In this document: one piece after another, positions 6,219 to 6,927 of the stretch
Layout of the letters: the number at the start of each line of letters is the position of its first letter
How positions within the stretch are numbered: the stretch's first letter is position 1
NCBI GenBank assembly: GCA_002395905.1
Contig: DGVK01000187.1
Coordinates: 1-6,927, forward strand
DNA: 6,927 bases
Direction: 5' to 3'
Source of the DNA: Verrucomicrobia bacterium UBA4286
GTDB lineage: Bacteria; Verrucomicrobiota; Kiritimatiellia; RFP12; UBA1067
Notes under the pieces: model-generated
Told to the model about the DNA's origin: nothing
What the model saw: only the letters and a program-made list of their open reading frames with translations
Database searches by the model: none
Position numbers and translations under genes: made by a program

Positions 6219-6927
6219 ATGACACTCCAGCAGCTCAAGTATGCGGACGCAGTTGCGGCGTGCGGCAGCATCAGCGAGGCCGCGCGCAGGGTCTTGGTCA
6301 CGCAGCCTACGCTCACCGAGTCGATTCGCGCGCTCGAGGAGGAGCTTCGCACAGCCATTTTCACCCGGTCGGCGCGCGGCATCGCCGTCACGCGAGAGGG
6401 AGAGGAGTTCCTCGCCTCGGCGCGGCAGATTCTCGACGACGCAGCGCGGATCCAGGAGAAGTACACGGGCAAGGCGGTGAGAAAGCCGCAGTTCGCCGTC
6501 TCCTGCCAGCACTACGCCTTCGCCGTCGAGGCGTTCATGGAGGTCGTGAAGGAATGCGATTCCGCGTCTTACGACTTCACATTGCGCGAGACGGTCACGA
6601 GCGAGATAATCGACGACGTAGCGCGCCACCGCAGCGAGATCGGCGTAATGTACCTCTCGACACGCAACGAGAGGGTCATCTCGAAGCTCCTCAAGAACGA
6701 GGGGCTCAAGTTCGAAGAGCTCTTCGTGTCGCATCCTCACGTGTTCCTCGGCAAGCGCCACCCCCTCGCCAAGCGCAAGGGCGGCGTCGCCCCGGCGGAA
6801 CTCGACGACTATCCTTTCATCTCGTTCGAGCAGGGAACCGAGAACGCGCTCTACTTCGCGGAAGAGGTGATGCCGTCGATCGACCGCAAGAAGAACATCC
6901 GCGTGCGCGACCGCGCGACGATGACGA
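6219..6927 (+). CDS. LysR-family transcriptional regulator (3' end outside window)
   Basis: 236 codons are visible and the frame is still open at the right edge; full LysR proteins have about 290-310 residues, so perhaps a fifth is missing. Residues 1-60 form the winged helix-turn-helix (MTLQQLKY, then GSISEAARRVLVTQPTLTESIRALEEELRTAIFTR), with the usual linker helix at 61-80. From about 90 the effector-binding domain begins (QFAVSCQHYAFAVEAF), including a LRETVTSEIIDDVARHRSEIGVMYL segment (112-136) and HPLAKRKG (171-178). The start at 6219 matches the family N-terminus exactly, and no in-frame upstream start exists. It lies 24 bases after pdxT with its own promoter. The position beside metY, cysK and pdxST suggests it senses a sulfur metabolite such as O-acetylserine and controls some of these genes, but no operator was identified with confidence. 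Confidence 0.92.
   Translation, partial: MTLQQLKYADAVAACGSISEAARRVLVTQPTLTESIRALEEELRTAIFTRSARGIAVTREGEEFLASARQILDDAARIQEKYTGKAVRKPQFAVSCQHYAFAVEAFMEVVKECDSASYDFTLRETVTSEIIDDVARHRSEIGVMYLSTRNERVISKLLKNEGLKFEELFVSHPHVFLGKRHPLAKRKGGVAPAELDDYPFISFEQGTENALYFAEEVMPSIDRKKNIRVRDRATMT

Noticed and set aside
1..6927. CRISPR array, tRNA, rRNA or insertion sequence
   Set aside because: No regularly spaced repeats, tRNA-like cloverleaf, rRNA signature or transposase was seen on either strand.

Overview
The window is GC-rich and gene-dense. It reads as a chromosomal piece of a Gram-negative bacterium: two gene products have export signals, one is a probable outer-membrane beta-barrel, and another is a beta-helical surface protein with autotransporter-associated repeats. 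That repeat-protein style, very GC-rich housekeeping genes and TATAAT-type promoters fit the PVC group, perhaps a Kiritimatiellae/Verrucomicrobiota relative. This placement is inference; no marker gene is present.

Layout. Bases 1-1008 (minus strand) hold the first 336 codons of a secreted beta-helix protein whose 3' end lies outside the window. A 222-bp divergent intergenic region carries its extended -10 promoter and some small inverted repeats. The plus strand then holds metY (O-acetylhomoserine sulfhydrylase, 1231-2526), a strong intrinsic terminator (2534-2570) and a pair of GC-rich palindromes (2577-2627). Next comes a tight run of five genes: a DUF3034-like exported beta-barrel (2681-3586), cysK (3624-4547), an unrecognised 77-residue protein that starts on the cysK stop codon (4544-4777), pdxS (4792-5664) and pdxT (5661-6194). 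A LysR-family regulator starts at 6219 and runs off the right edge. Its -10 box sits so close to the ATG that the mRNA is probably leaderless.

Function. MetY and CysK fix sulfide into homocysteine and cysteine, and both need pyridoxal 5'-phosphate (PLP). PdxS and PdxT are the two subunits of the DXP-independent PLP synthase. The block therefore couples sulfide-assimilating PLP enzymes to supply of their cofactor, with a LysR regulator beside them that may control the set. No serine acetyltransferase (CysE) or homoserine acetyltransferase is in the window.

The most interesting item is the 77-residue protein. It is translationally coupled to cysK and ends in Asp-Asn-Arg-Ile. A C-terminal isoleucine is the feature that known CysK partners (CysE, some CdiA toxins) insert into the CysK active site. 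A role as a CysK-binding partner is a testable guess, not a demonstrated function.
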